Shown: positions 52,356-61,179, counted from the first letter of the stretch. The stretch: DNA of 64,000 nucleotides from Bdellovibrio sp. ZAP7 (GCF_006874645.1 NZ_CP030082.1:3038001-3102000), one strand, 5' to 3'. Made by a program: numbers and translations. The notes: generated from the sequence alone by a model not told the origin.

Positions 52356-53363
52356 TTACAGACCTTTCGCAGCCATGTGTTTAAGAACGTCAACCATACG
52401 GTTCGAGAAACCAGTTTCGTTGTCGTACCAAGAAAGAACTTTAACCATGCGAGGACCCACAGTCATAGTGGAAGCAAGGTCAACGATGGAAGAATATTTG
52501 TTACCGTTGAAATCAACAGAAACAAGTTCGTTCTTTTCACAAGCCAACACGCCTTTCAAAGCGCCATTAGATGCAGCGATCAAAGCTTCGTTCACTGATT
52601 CTTTAGTTACGTCAGCTTTTGCAGTGAATGTAAAATCCACCAAAGAAACGTTCGGAGTTGGAACGCGTACGGAGATACCGTCGATTTTACCTTTCAACTC
52701 TGGCAATACCAAACCTACGTTTTTCGCAGCACCAGTTGTTGTTGGGATCATGCTCACAGCTGCTGCACGTGCACGGCGCATATCAGAGTGAGGAGCATCC
52801 AGGATTTTTTGGTCGTTCGTGTAAGAGTGGATCGTCATCATAGTCCCGTGCTCGATACCGAATTTTTCATTCAATACTTTTGCAAGAGGCGCCAAGCAGT
52901 TAGTTGTGCAAGATGCATTGGAAACTACGTGGTGTTTTGATGGATCGTAAGCTTCGTGGTTGATTCCGTAAACCATCGTGATGTCTGCACCCTTTTCAGC
53001 AGGACCAGAAACCAAAACGCGTTTCGCACCACCTTCGATGTGTTTCATGAAGTCTTCTTTGTTTTTGAATGCGCCAGAGCACTCAACAACAACGTCTACG
53101 CCCCAAGCTTTCCAAGGAACTTCAGCTGGGTTGCGGAATTTTGTAACGTGGATTTTTTTACCGTTAACAATCAAGTTTTCGTTATCGTGACCAACATCGC
53201 CGGCAAATGTGCCGTGAGCAGAGTCATATTTCAAAAGATGCGCATTACCTTCAATGCTATCCAAAGAGTTAATACCTACGATGTCGAATTGCTCGTGCGC
53301 AGCTCTGAAGAAAACGCGGCCGATACGACCAAAACCATTAATACCAATGCGAAGTTTTGCCAT
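52356..53363 (-). CDS. gap: glyceraldehyde-3-phosphate dehydrogenase
   Basis: A 335-aa GAPDH with Rossmann start INGFGRIGR, nucleophile Cys152 in SNASCTTNC and base His179 in MTIHSY. In NAD-specific enzymes the second strand ends IN-D, but here it reads GINSLDS, so the aspartate that selects NAD over NADP is a serine. The L187-P188 region reads DAPHSD. Use of NADP, or of both cofactors, is therefore likely. AAGGAG precedes the ATG. First gene of the gap-pgk unit. Confidence 0.97.
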   Translation of the reverse strand: MAKLRIGINGFGRIGRVFFRAAHEQFDIVGINSLDSIEGNAHLLKYDSAHGTFAGDVGHDNENLIVNGKKIHVTKFRNPAEVPWKAWGVDVVVECSGAFKNKEDFMKHIEGGAKRVLVSGPAEKGADITMVYGINHEAYDPSKHHVVSNASCTTNCLAPLAKVLNEKFGIEHGTMMTIHSYTNDQKILDAPHSDMRRARAAAVSMIPTTTGAAKNVGLVLPELKGKIDGISVRVPTPNVSLVDFTFTAKADVTKESVNEALIAASNGALKGVLACEKNELVSVDFNGNKYSSIVDLASTMTVGPRMVKVLSWYDNETGFSNRMVDVLKHMAAKGL

Positions 53364-53410
53364 GAATAGCTCCTTGTTTTAAAACCCACCTAATATGGGC
53401 CTTAGAACGC

Positions 53411-53450
53411 AAAAAAGCCAGTCTAGACACCCTGTCCCGACTGGCTTTTT
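53411..53450 (-). terminator. terminator upstream of gap
   Basis: AAAAAAGCCAGTC-loop-GACTGGCTTTTT (stem 53416-53423 with 53439-53446) ends the transcript of the glycine-zipper gene. Confidence 0.85.
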
Positions 53451-53464
53451 GGAGCCGATTGTAT

Positions 53465-54481
53465 CTAGAAGCGCGACACGTTGATATTCGGGTATCCGTC
53501 CAACGAGTACACCGTCAAAAGCACGTCAGCATAGCCGCCCATGGATTCCAAACGAACGTCGATCGCTACGACACGGTCGCCACGGAAGAAGTTCTCTGAA
53601 ACCGCGCTGTACCCCGCGTACAAAGTGCCACGGTTAAGCAGGCTGTAAAGGGACTGACGTTGACCGCTTTGCATGTATACGACTGCGTCATGAATACGAG
53701 CACCCGCCGTCAAAGTACGAACTTCCAATTGGTCGATCGCTTGAGGGTAAGAAAGACTCAAACGAACCCACTCCCCACCCGTGCGGCGAGTGATGCTGGA
53801 AACTTGCACATCTGCACGGTCATAGCGTGAAGGCGGCGCTGGGCGTGGTGGAGCTGGACGAGGCGGCATAGGACGAGGTCCTGGCCCCGGGCGAGGACCA
53901 TAGTGTCCATCTTCATCGCCACGGCCTGGGCCGTAACCACCCCCATGATGACCGCCACCGCGGCCACCCCATTGAACTTCAGAAGAACGAGACTCATACC
54001 AAGAACCGTTGTCACGACGGCAAGCGATCCCTTGATTGCGCTCAGTACGACCGCGAGTTTCGATCACGCTGACGTATTCACGGCAGTATTCACCCGTGCG
54101 AGAGTTGTAACCTTCTTGAACTGAATTGAAAGATCCGCGAGCGCCTGAACGGGTGCCATTGCGAGCTCCGTCCCAATCACAGTTGTCACCGATGCGGCCT
54201 TCCAAAGAGCGACGTTGAGCTTCGTTATAAGCACGACGGTCGTTCTCTTCCATTTGTTGGCCCAATTGATTACCGATCACAGAACCAGCAATAGCACCGA
54301 TGATCGTTGCTGCAGTTTTGCCATTGCCTTTACCAACATTGGAACCAGCGACACCGCCGATAACGCCACCAATGATAGTGCCGATATCGCCCTTATCTAA
54401 ACCGCCCGCGTGAGCGATGTTGGAAGTTTGCGCGATTGTAGTCATCAAAACTGCGCCAAGGATCAAGTGTCTTCTTTTCAT
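53465..54481 (-). CDS. glycine-zipper surface-antigen-like protein with Pro/Gly linker and C-terminal beta domain
   Basis: A 338-aa exported protein. ATG 54481 follows AAGGGAA and opens a signal peptide (MKRRHLILGAVLMTTIAQTS..). A glycine-zipper segment (about 30-80, GGVIGGVAGSNVG then GAIAGSVIGNQLG) and the segment CREYVSVIETRGRTE with CRRDNGSWY resemble the 17-kDa/OsmB surface antigen family. A Gly/His then Pro/Arg-rich linker (about 185-235) joins a C-terminal domain of about 100 residues with predicted beta strands. The zipper inserts into or spans membranes. The C-terminal domain is unrecognised. Confidence 0.8.
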   Translation of the reverse strand: MKRRHLILGAVLMTTIAQTSNIAHAGGLDKGDIGTIIGGVIGGVAGSNVGKGNGKTAATIIGAIAGSVIGNQLGQQMEENDRRAYNEAQRRSLEGRIGDNCDWDGARNGTRSGARGSFNSVQEGYNSRTGEYCREYVSVIETRGRTERNQGIACRRDNGSWYESRSSEVQWGGRGGGHHGGGYGPGRGDEDGHYGPRPGPGPRPMPPRPAPPRPAPPSRYDRADVQVSSITRRTGGEWVRLSLSYPQAIDQLEVRTLTAGARIHDAVVYMQSGQRQSLYSLLNRGTLYAGYSAVSENFFRGDRVVAIDVRLESMGGYADVLLTVYSLDGYPNINVSRF

Positions 54482-54525
54482 GTGGTTCCCTTTCGATAAG
54501 GATTTAAAACTTGGAAAGGTCCTAT

Positions 54526-54565
54526 TCCAAAGTTTGTGCCAACGAATTCGGGGCCAGACTGGCTC
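54526..54565 (-). promoter_or_regulatory. TTGGCACAAA box with upstream dyad (copy 2)
   Basis: The minus strand reads GAGCCAGTCTGGCCCCGA, five further bases, then TTGGCACAAACTTTGGA, about 45 nt before the ATG at 54481. The spacing between GAGCCA and TTGGCAC is 23 bases from start to start, identical to the leader of the gene at 27697. Confidence 0.5.
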
Positions 54566-54620
54566 CGAACACTGCGAAAGGAAATTTTGAAAAATTTCAG
54601 GTGGATTTAAATGGAAACCA

Positions 54621-55256
54621 TTAGGCAACGTACATCAAAAGGCAGAGGTACTGGCACATACTCCCCGTAATAACAAACATATGCCAGATTCCATGACCGT
54701 GTTTGATCTTCTCATCGAACAAAAAGAAAACGAATCCCACGGCATAGGCCAAAAAACCAAACATGATCAACGCGAATCCCCACAGGGAAACTGCATGGTA
54801 GAGTTGACTTAAAACCGGTATCACAGTGGCACTCATCGTGACGTACAAAACATTGCGCAAAGTGGCGCTCTTTGGTCTCCTGAATACCTCAAGATAAATA
54901 CCAACCAAAGCCAGGGCCCAAACCACCAGCAAGATCGAATATCCCGCCATCCCGCTGATCGCAAGAATCATATAGGGAGTGTAATTGCCCGCAATCTTGA
55001 AATAGATACCGATATAATCCAGGCGCTGAAACATGCGCTTCTGCTCGCCTTGTGCTGAATGATACAGCACCGAAATGATGTAAATCAGAACTGTGGAGAA
55101 TCCGTATATCGTAAATGTAATTATGCGTGGGATGTCGTGTCGAGATACGGCCAAATACATCAGCAACATCACCCCTACGAAGGCGATAAGGGCACCGATC
55201 AAGTGACTAAAAGTATTAAATTTTTCACCGTGCTGCACAGATAAAAGACGTTCCAC
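54621..55256 (-). CDS. hemolysin III / PAQR-family membrane protein
   Basis: A 211-aa protein with seven predicted membrane helices. The family motifs are visible: SVLYHSA in helix 2-3, RLDYIGIY with GNYTPY, and the C-terminal HGHGIWHMFV. The three histidines and the aspartate form the zinc site of adiponectin-receptor-like hydrolases. In bacteria its role is uncertain, with membrane lipid homeostasis more likely than lysis. The start is GTG with a weak ribosome site. Confidence 0.9.
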   Translation of the reverse strand: MERLLSVQHGEKFNTFSHLIGALIAFVGVMLLMYLAVSRHDIPRIITFTIYGFSTVLIYIISVLYHSAQGEQKRMFQRLDYIGIYFKIAGNYTPYMILAISGMAGYSILLVVWALALVGIYLEVFRRPKSATLRNVLYVTMSATVIPVLSQLYHAVSLWGFALIMFGFLAYAVGFVFFLFDEKIKHGHGIWHMFVITGSMCQYLCLLMYVA

Positions 55257-55365
55257 ATTTCCAACATAAAACTCTTACCCAAAACGTTGCAAGCACTTCG
55301 CGTCGACCAGACCATTATTTTCGAATTGTGTTGCCAAGTTTTGCGAGTTGGATAAATTCCGCCCT

Positions 55366-56220
55366 ATGAAAAACCTAACTCTACTTATCGCGCTTTCCAT
55401 CGCATCGCTTGCTGCATGTCAAAATCAAGATGCTTCGATTTTACAAGCCAATCAACAAGCAGCGGTTATCAATGGCACGAAGGTTACTTCCCGCAACACC
55501 AATGCGGCAAAAAGTTTGGTTTTCATCGAAATTCTGGGACCGACGGGTTTTGCACGCACCTTTTGCTCGGCGGCTTTGATCGGCCCGCGCACTGTGCTGA
55601 CCGCGTCTCACTGCTTTGACCGAAAACACGTTTCAGACTTCACAAGCTTTCGCGTGGTTTTCGCAAACCAGATTGGCGTGACCGACACGGCATTGATTCG
55701 CAAAGGTTTGTTTTACAAACAACACCCGGAATACAACTCTAACGGTCGTTATAACTATGATATCGGACTGGCTATTTTTGAAGGCACAGCACCTGCGGGC
55801 TTTGTTCCTGCCAAACTGGATTCTGATGTGAACGCAAACTATGCGGGTAACACTCTTTATGTCTATGGTTACGGACGCTCAAAAGACTACACTGGCAGAG
55901 CTGGTCAAAACCTGCGTGATTCCGTCGGTGCTTTACATCGCGGAGTTGTTAAGGTCGACAACGACTACAACAAGCTGAATGATCTCTATCTTCTGCAAAC
56001 TGCTTCGCAATCCCACGTTTGCCAAGGAGATTCGGGTGGTCCCCAGTTTTACTCACGAGATGGCGTCACTAAAATCGTGGGCGTGACTTCTGCCACATAC
56101 GGCAAAGTGATGCAAAATGGTCAGCATTCCTGCCTCGAGTTTTCTCAAGCAGCAAAAGTCGCGGTAAACTACACTTGGCTAAAACGCGAAGAGAAAAAAG
56201 CCTTAGAACAATATCCTTAA
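55366..56220 (+). CDS. trypsin-like serine protease lipoprotein
   Basis: A 284-aa S1-family protease. ATG 55366 opens a lipoprotein signal (lipobox SLAAC, Cys18). The pro-boundary VINGTKV is followed by the triad: His82 in LTASHCFD, Asp132 in YNYDIGLAIF and Ser223 in CQGDSGGPQ. No clear Shine-Dalgarno is present, as for the protease at 36258. Alignment by eye shows the two lipoprotein proteases are closer to each other than to the secreted one at 5744. Confidence 0.9.
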   Translation: MKNLTLLIALSIASLAACQNQDASILQANQQAAVINGTKVTSRNTNAAKSLVFIEILGPTGFARTFCSAALIGPRTVLTASHCFDRKHVSDFTSFRVVFANQIGVTDTALIRKGLFYKQHPEYNSNGRYNYDIGLAIFEGTAPAGFVPAKLDSDVNANYAGNTLYVYGYGRSKDYTGRAGQNLRDSVGALHRGVVKVDNDYNKLNDLYLLQTASQSHVCQGDSGGPQFYSRDGVTKIVGVTSATYGKVMQNGQHSCLEFSQAAKVAVNYTWLKREEKKALEQYP

Positions 56221-56266
56221 AAATATGTCTGTTTTATTAGCCAAAATTCCGTGCTTTAATTTTGGC

Positions 56267-56617
56267 ATGAAAGTAAAACGCATCGTCGCAAATTTCGAAG
56301 TTAAAAAGCCTTCTGCCGCCAAAAGATTCTACCAAGATATTTTAGGTCTGGATTTGATGATGGACCATGGCTGGATTCAAACTTACGGAAACTCCTCGAA
56401 GATGTCCGTACAAATCAGCTTTGCCAGCCAAGGCGGCTCAGGAACTGACGTTCCAGACCTTTCCATTGAAGTGGACGATGTGGATGAAGCCTTTAAACGC
56501 ATGAAAAAAGCGCGTTTTAAAATTGTCTATCCATTAACAGATGAACCCTGGGGAGTGCGCCGATTCTTTGTTCGCGATCCAATCGGAAGAACCGTGAACA
56601 TTCTCATGCACTGCTAA
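56267..56617 (+). CDS. glyoxalase/bleomycin-resistance (VOC) family protein
   Basis: A 116-aa single VOC unit. The start IVANFEVKKPSAAKRFYQDILGLDL (read in parts) and the end VRRFFVRDPIGRTVNILMHC are typical. Metal ligands are not all evident: the first position carries Asn and the last Asn/Leu where His/Glu are usual, so it may be a non-enzymatic binder. I prefer ATG 56267 to 56225 because the VOC fold begins there. It follows the protease by 46 bp. Confidence 0.8.
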   Translation: MKVKRIVANFEVKKPSAAKRFYQDILGLDLMMDHGWIQTYGNSSKMSVQISFASQGGSGTDVPDLSIEVDDVDEAFKRMKKARFKIVYPLTDEPWGVRRFFVRDPIGRTVNILMHC

Positions 56618-56621
56618 CGCT

Positions 56622-57395
56622 TTACCACTGAATTTTCGGGAACATTTTTAAAGCATTGGCCTTGGTTTGCTCGGCCAATTGCTCGACCGGAATACCTTTT
56701 AGATCAGCCACGAATTTTGCCGTGTGAACGACGTAAGCAGCCGTGTTTTTTCTGCCACGCATGGGAATGGGTGCCAAGAACGGAGCATCTGTTTCAACGT
56801 GAATGCGGTCCAGTGGCAAGCCACGAACCGTGTTACGCAAATCATCGGCATTTTTGAACGTCACCACACCACTGATAGAAATATTAAAGCCTAATTTCAA
56901 AGCCTCATCAGCCAACCACGAAGTGCCAGTAAAGCAGTGAATGATTCCTGTCACTTCGCCGTTGAATTCTTTCAGAATATTGATGGTGTCTTCTTCGGCA
57001 TCGCGTGTGTGAATCTCGACGGGCAAGCCTGTGGCTTTGGCGATTTTCAATTGCTCACGGAAAGCATGCTGCTGTTCATCGCGCGGAGATTGATCGTAAT
57101 AATAATCCAGACCGATTTCACCGATCGCCACAACCGCAGGATCCTTGGCATTTTCTAAAATGAATTTGCCGACCTCATCAGTATAAGTTTTGCCGTCGTG
57201 GGGATGAATTCCCAAGGTGCAATACACATCCGGCGCATATTTGTGAGCCAGGTCCAAAACCAATGGCAGATCGTTCAGCTCGGTTCCAATTGTGATGATT
57301 TTACGAACGCCGGCAGCCTTAGCATTTTGAATAGCCGCTTCGACGCCCTCTTCGAGCATATTCAGGTGGCAGTGAACATCAATCCATTCAGTCAT
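56622..57395 (-). CDS. tatD: TatD-family metal-dependent DNase
   Basis: A 257-aa TIM-barrel hydrolase. The metal ligands start with DVHCHLN, then GEIGLDYY, EIHTRDAE, IIHCFTG and ETDAPFLAP, all present. TatD enzymes have 3'-5' exonuclease and general DNA-repair or turnover roles. It is the last gene of the tmk-holB-tatD unit found in many bacteria, 9 bp after holB. Confidence 0.95.
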   Translation of the reverse strand: MTEWIDVHCHLNMLEEGVEAAIQNAKAAGVRKIITIGTELNDLPLVLDLAHKYAPDVYCTLGIHPHDGKTYTDEVGKFILENAKDPAVVAIGEIGLDYYYDQSPRDEQQHAFREQLKIAKATGLPVEIHTRDAEEDTINILKEFNGEVTGIIHCFTGTSWLADEALKLGFNISISGVVTFKNADDLRNTVRGLPLDRIHVETDAPFLAPIPMRGRKNTAAYVVHTAKFVADLKGIPVEQLAEQTKANALKMFPKIQW

Positions 57396-57404
57396 GGGTT
57401 TATT

Positions 57405-58361
57405 CTACACCAAATCCTGGCTGGTGATGAAGTATTCTTCCATCACGAGCTGAGAATCTCTGTTAGCACCCAAAGCTTGTTCCGCCTGAAGGCCTTTTTG
57501 GATCAATTTAAGGAGTCTTTCTCGAGTCTGTTCGGCCAAGGTCTTAATCAAAGGGGCCTGATCCAGATTGGTGATCTGAGCTTTAGCACCCTCTTGCAAA
57601 ACGATGGCATCCCTAAAGAATGAAACCCAGTACGACAACAGGCGAATGCCTTGCTGACGATCTTTGAATTCCGCACGCCACATTTCGTTCAACAGGAAGT
57701 TCGGGTCTTGCATGAACACGTTTAAAATCTCGACGGATTTTTCACGAAGTTCCAACTCCGGCCCGTCTTGCAATTGCGCGAGCTTTTCAAAGCTGCCACC
57801 TGCAGAACGTAACGCCCACGTCGGCGCTTTCACGCGTTTACCCAGCTCTTCCATCGTCAGTGGTTTAAATTGCACGATGCGCGAGCGAGAGCGAATCGTC
57901 GGCATAATACCCGCAACACTGGGAGCAATCAGGAAAAAGAAAGTTCCATCTGGCGGCTCTTCCAAAGTTTTTAGCAAAGCATTGGCCGTTTGCGGATTCA
58001 GCAACTGGGCCTGATCGATAATGATCACGCGATTGCCGCCCAAACTTTTCAAAGATAAGAATTCTAAAATTTCTTTAGCTTGTTCGATTTTAATGTTGGC
58101 GCCCGAAGGAGAAATAATACGAAGTCCCTCGTGAGCATGATCTTTCTGCGCCACACGGAAACAAGATGGACAACGACCACAGCCCCGGGGGCTTTGTGGG
58201 CACATCAAAGCTTGCGCCAAACCAATTGCTGTCAGTTTTTTGCCAATACCAGAAGGACCCACGAATAAAAAGGTCTGGCCCGGCTTCCCTGCTTCGAAGG
58301 AATCCACCATCTTTTTAATCACATCCTGGTGTCCTAAGACAAAATCCAGCAGTCTTGCCAC
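57405..58361 (-). CDS. holB: DNA polymerase III delta-prime subunit
   Basis: A 318-aa clamp-loader subunit. The Walker-A-like FLFVGPSGIGKKLT, the zinc knuckle CPQSPRGCGRCPSC and the sensor region ANALLKTLEEPPDGTFF are clearly visible. The delta-prime subunit stabilises the clamp loader that places the beta sliding clamp on DNA. The start is GTG with AAGGA upstream. It lies 13 bp after tmk. Confidence 0.93.
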   Translation of the reverse strand: MARLLDFVLGHQDVIKKMVDSFEAGKPGQTFLFVGPSGIGKKLTAIGLAQALMCPQSPRGCGRCPSCFRVAQKDHAHEGLRIISPSGANIKIEQAKEILEFLSLKSLGGNRVIIIDQAQLLNPQTANALLKTLEEPPDGTFFFLIAPSVAGIMPTIRSRSRIVQFKPLTMEELGKRVKAPTWALRSAGGSFEKLAQLQDGPELELREKSVEILNVFMQDPNFLLNEMWRAEFKDRQQGIRLLSYWVSFFRDAIVLQEGAKAQITNLDQAPLIKTLAEQTRERLLKLIQKGLQAEQALGANRDSQLVMEEYFITSQDLV

Positions 58362-58374
58362 TTACGCTTGTTCC

Positions 58375-59010
58375 TTACGTTAAAATCTTTTTCTCAGTCA
58401 GTGCTTTCAGCAATTGCTCAAACAACACCGCTGGAGTTTCTTTCGCATCTAACACCAACCAGGAAGCCTTATCTGCACGGGCCTGCGCCAAAAAGCTTTG
58501 ACGAACTTTTTCATGGAATGTGTCGGCTTCTGATTCGATACGGTCTTCCGATTCACCGTTTTGCTCGCCACGTCCTTGACGACGTTTGCGCGACTCCTCC
58601 ACTGGCAGATCCAATAGAATTGTCAGATGAGCTTTCAAACCACCCGTTGCAAAATTATTCAACATCACCACTTCGTTTTCAGAAATTTCGCGACCACCGC
58701 TTTGGAAAGCGACAGAGCTTGCAGAAAAACGATCACACAAAACCCACGACCCTTTTTGCAGTTGCGGACGAATCACTTGATCCACATGTTGGGAGCGGCT
58801 GGCTTCATACAAAAGCAATTCCGTGCGTGCGGTTGGTGCAGGACCTTCTTTACGCAAAATCATGTGACGGATTTCATCTCCCAAAGGAGTGCCGCCCGGT
58901 TCACGAGTCATGTAAGTGGGAATTCCACGCTTTTGCAGCTCTGCTTCCAGAGCCTTCATCAGTGAGCTTTTGCCGGAGCCATCAAGGCCCTCAAATACCA
59001 GAAAAGACAT
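58375..59010 (-). CDS. tmk: thymidylate kinase
   Basis: A 211-aa dTMP kinase. ATG 59010 begins right before the P-loop FEGLDGSGKSS. TREPGGTPLG, DRFSASSVAFQSGGR and the LID region RQGRGEQNGESEDRIE follow the family order. An in-frame start 39 bp upstream would lengthen the N-terminus beyond the usual. First gene of tmk-holB-tatD. Confidence 0.94.
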   Translation of the reverse strand: MSFLVFEGLDGSGKSSLMKALEAELQKRGIPTYMTREPGGTPLGDEIRHMILRKEGPAPTARTELLLYEASRSQHVDQVIRPQLQKGSWVLCDRFSASSVAFQSGGREISENEVVMLNNFATGGLKAHLTILLDLPVEESRKRRQGRGEQNGESEDRIESEADTFHEKVRQSFLAQARADKASWLVLDAKETPAVLFEQLLKALTEKKILT

Positions 59011-59082
59011 GCCTAGTTTTGTCAGATATTCGCGCAGCCGGGTCAACAAAAGGACTTACAACAAGGGGCGGCAATCAGCCTT

Positions 59083-59601
59083 TTAGCGAAGGCTGTCCCA
59101 AAAACTACGCATATTGGTTTGCTGCTCTGCCGTGGATTTTTGCGAGAGCTTAAAAACCACCGCATAAGGCTTGGCCTTCACGAATCCCACCAGCACCCGG
59201 CGCTCCGGAATGATCGCCTGTTGATAAGGGTCCATCATCGCCGCCTCGCAAGTTTTGCCGGTGTGAGATGTCCAGATTTTGATATCTTGAGCCTTCAAAG
59301 TGATCTCATCCAAAGGGCCGAACATTTCACTTAAAGCTTTTTTGCAAAGCTTTTCATCCATGTTTAATTCTTTGATTGTCGCCAAATCATAAAGCTCCGC
59401 CTGGCGCATATTTTTGTCAGTTTGAGCAGTGCGAGTAAAGTAACCTAGAAAAGATTCCGCATTCGCGAAACCCAACATTTTTTGATCTTTCTTACTGGCA
59501 AAGATAACGTCTTCTTTAGAGCTGAGGGGTGCGGGAGTCGTCGCTGCCAATGCAAAGTTTGAAAACAAAAGTCCTGCAAAAATAAGATTCATTTTATTCA
59601 T
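59083..59601 (-). CDS. small secreted protein of unknown function
   Basis: A 172-aa protein. ATG 59601 follows GGGGCAGGT and gives a signal peptide (MNKMNLIFAGLLFSNFALA). The mature part has two cysteines (KLCKKAL, KTCEAAM) and a beta-type C-terminus (RRVLVGFVKAKPYAVVF). No family is recognised. It is 12 bp after the neighbouring secreted gene and 32 bp from the third, so 59083-60591 looks like one envelope operon. Confidence 0.7.
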   Translation of the reverse strand: MNKMNLIFAGLLFSNFALAATTPAPLSSKEDVIFASKKDQKMLGFANAESFLGYFTRTAQTDKNMRQAELYDLATIKELNMDEKLCKKALSEMFGPLDEITLKAQDIKIWTSHTGKTCEAAMMDPYQQAIIPERRVLVGFVKAKPYAVVFKLSQKSTAEQQTNMRSFWDSLR

Positions 59602-59613
59602 ACCTGCCCCCAC

Positions 59614-60102
59614 TTATTTCACGCCGCCAGAACCTGATGAACCACCAAGATCTTTGCTGACTTTATTGCTGATAGAACGAAATTGGGCTTCCGTGGATTT
59701 TTTAAAAGTGATGCTGTTGATTTTCACGCTGCCCGAATCAATCAGCGAAATTGTCGGAGGAGGTTCGTTGCGTTTGCTGGCTCCCGCTTCCAATTTCATG
59801 GTGACTTTATCACCGATGATACAGACTTCTTTGATGTAAACGACCTGCTGATAATCGTCGCCGCTGCCGATGGCATTGACGTTCGCTTCCAGTTGCAATT
59901 TGTTGCCAGCAGGCGCAATTTTCAATCCGGCTGTCACAGCGAAACTGTCGACAGTGAACATCACCGGCAACTTTTGCATCATCGCGGGCATCTGAGTTTT
60001 GCGCTGCTCGAAATCAGCCATGTTATTCACGCAGACATTTGCCGCTTTACTTTGAAAAGCGACCAGCGTCGCTGTCACAAACAAGACTGAAGAGAATCGC
60101 AT
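59614..60102 (-). CDS. small secreted protein of unknown function
   Basis: A 162-aa protein with GGGGTGAG before ATG and a signal peptide (MRFSSVLFVTATLVAFQSKA). Cysteines in ANVCVNN and KEVCIIGD could pair. The body has alternating strands (KLQLEANVNAIG, KVTMKLEAG) as in small periplasmic lipocalin-like or polymer-binding folds. The tail is Gly/Ser-rich. No family is recognised. Confidence 0.7.
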   Translation of the reverse strand: MRFSSVLFVTATLVAFQSKAANVCVNNMADFEQRKTQMPAMMQKLPVMFTVDSFAVTAGLKIAPAGNKLQLEANVNAIGSGDDYQQVVYIKEVCIIGDKVTMKLEAGASKRNEPPPTISLIDSGSVKINSITFKKSTEAQFRSISNKVSKDLGGSSGSGGVK

Positions 60103-60120
60103 TCACTCACCCCTTTTTGT

Positions 60121-60591
60121 TTATTTTAGAACGATCCAATCGCCCTTCGCATCTTTTTTTAAATTTAGGGTCACGAACGGGTATTTCATCGGGTCGCCAG
60201 GGAGACCTGTTTCCTTGGCAATCAATTGCACGGCATTGGAAAAATTAAACTGGCCAGTGACTGATGACTTCACCGTGCTTGCAACCCTTAAGAGTTTTTT
60301 TCGAACATCTGGTGCATAAGAAGTAATGAAAACCGTCGTCACACCTGAACTTTCACCGTTCATACGGACCTCCTCGGCCGAGAATTCCGCAAACTTAACC
60401 ATGTAACTAACGTAGGCATTCTTGAAGCTATCGGATTGGGTGAGGTAACCCCGGGCTTCTTCCTCGACCGTGGTTGCGAACTGGGCCTTCGCGGCTTCTT
60501 CGGCTGCGTTTTTGAAGGCCTTTTCGTTGGAAGTACAAGAAACCAGAAAAGCCAAAGACAGGACACTCAGGGTCTGAAGAATTGTTTTCAT
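60121..60591 (-). CDS. small lipoprotein of unknown function
   Basis: A 156-aa protein. ATG 60591 gives a lipoprotein signal with lipobox LVSC. A helical Ala/Glu-rich region follows (KNAAEEAAKAQF), then a beta-rich half. It probably sits on a membrane facing the periplasm and starts the three-gene envelope unit with the two secreted proteins downstream. No family is recognised. Confidence 0.7.
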   Translation of the reverse strand: MKTILQTLSVLSLAFLVSCTSNEKAFKNAAEEAAKAQFATTVEEEARGYLTQSDSFKNAYVSYMVKFAEFSAEEVRMNGESSGVTTVFITSYAPDVRKKLLRVASTVKSSVTGQFNFSNAVQLIAKETGLPGDPMKYPFVTLNLKKDAKGDWIVLK

Positions 60592-60728
60592 ATCATTCAG
60601 TATGAATGGGCTGGGTTTAAAGACAACCACGGATGACTGTTTGCGTTATTTAACCCCAAAACAGGCAGTTTTGGTGGACGAAGCCCAGCCTTTATCCCTA
60701 TATTGTGGGACTTTGGGAGATACTTGAA

Positions 60729-61142
60729 ATGACTACTTTTGTTGGAATTATCCATATCATCGTTGCCCTAGTTTTGATCGTTCTTGTTTTGATCCAAGAT
60801 TCAAAAAGCAACGGCGCATTGGGCATGGGCGGCAGCTCTGGTTCAAACAGCCTTTTGGGCGCAACAGGCGCTCAAACTTTGGCTGGTAAAATGACTGTTT
60901 GGGCAGCTGTGATTTTCGCAGTAACTTGTCTGGCTTTGTCAGTATTCACTTCTTCTGCAACTAAATCTGTTGTTGATACTTTGCCTGCAGCAGCGGCGCC
61001 GGTACAAACAGCAGCTCCAACTGCGGCATCAACTCCGGTTCCAGGTTCTGAAGCTAACAAGCCTCAAGATCTTACAGCTCCGGCAGCTTCTGCACCTGCA
61101 GCAAGCCCAGCGGCTCCAGCAGCTGCAGCTCCTGCAAAATAA
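60729..61142 (+). CDS. secG: preprotein translocase subunit SecG
   Basis: A 137-aa SecG with two membrane helices (about 5-22 and 52-70) and the conserved linker LIQDSKSNGALGMGG..GATG between them. SecG assists SecYEG and SecA cycling. The C-terminal 60 residues are an Ala/Pro/Thr-rich tail absent from E. coli SecG, of unknown role. GGGAGA precedes the ATG at 60729. Confidence 0.9.
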   Translation: MTTFVGIIHIIVALVLIVLVLIQDSKSNGALGMGGSSGSNSLLGATGAQTLAGKMTVWAAVIFAVTCLALSVFTSSATKSVVDTLPAAAAPVQTAAPTAASTPVPGSEANKPQDLTAPAASAPAASPAAPAAAAPAK

Positions 61143-61179
61143 AGTTACTTAGTTCATAGTTCTTCGCTATAGTTTTCCT

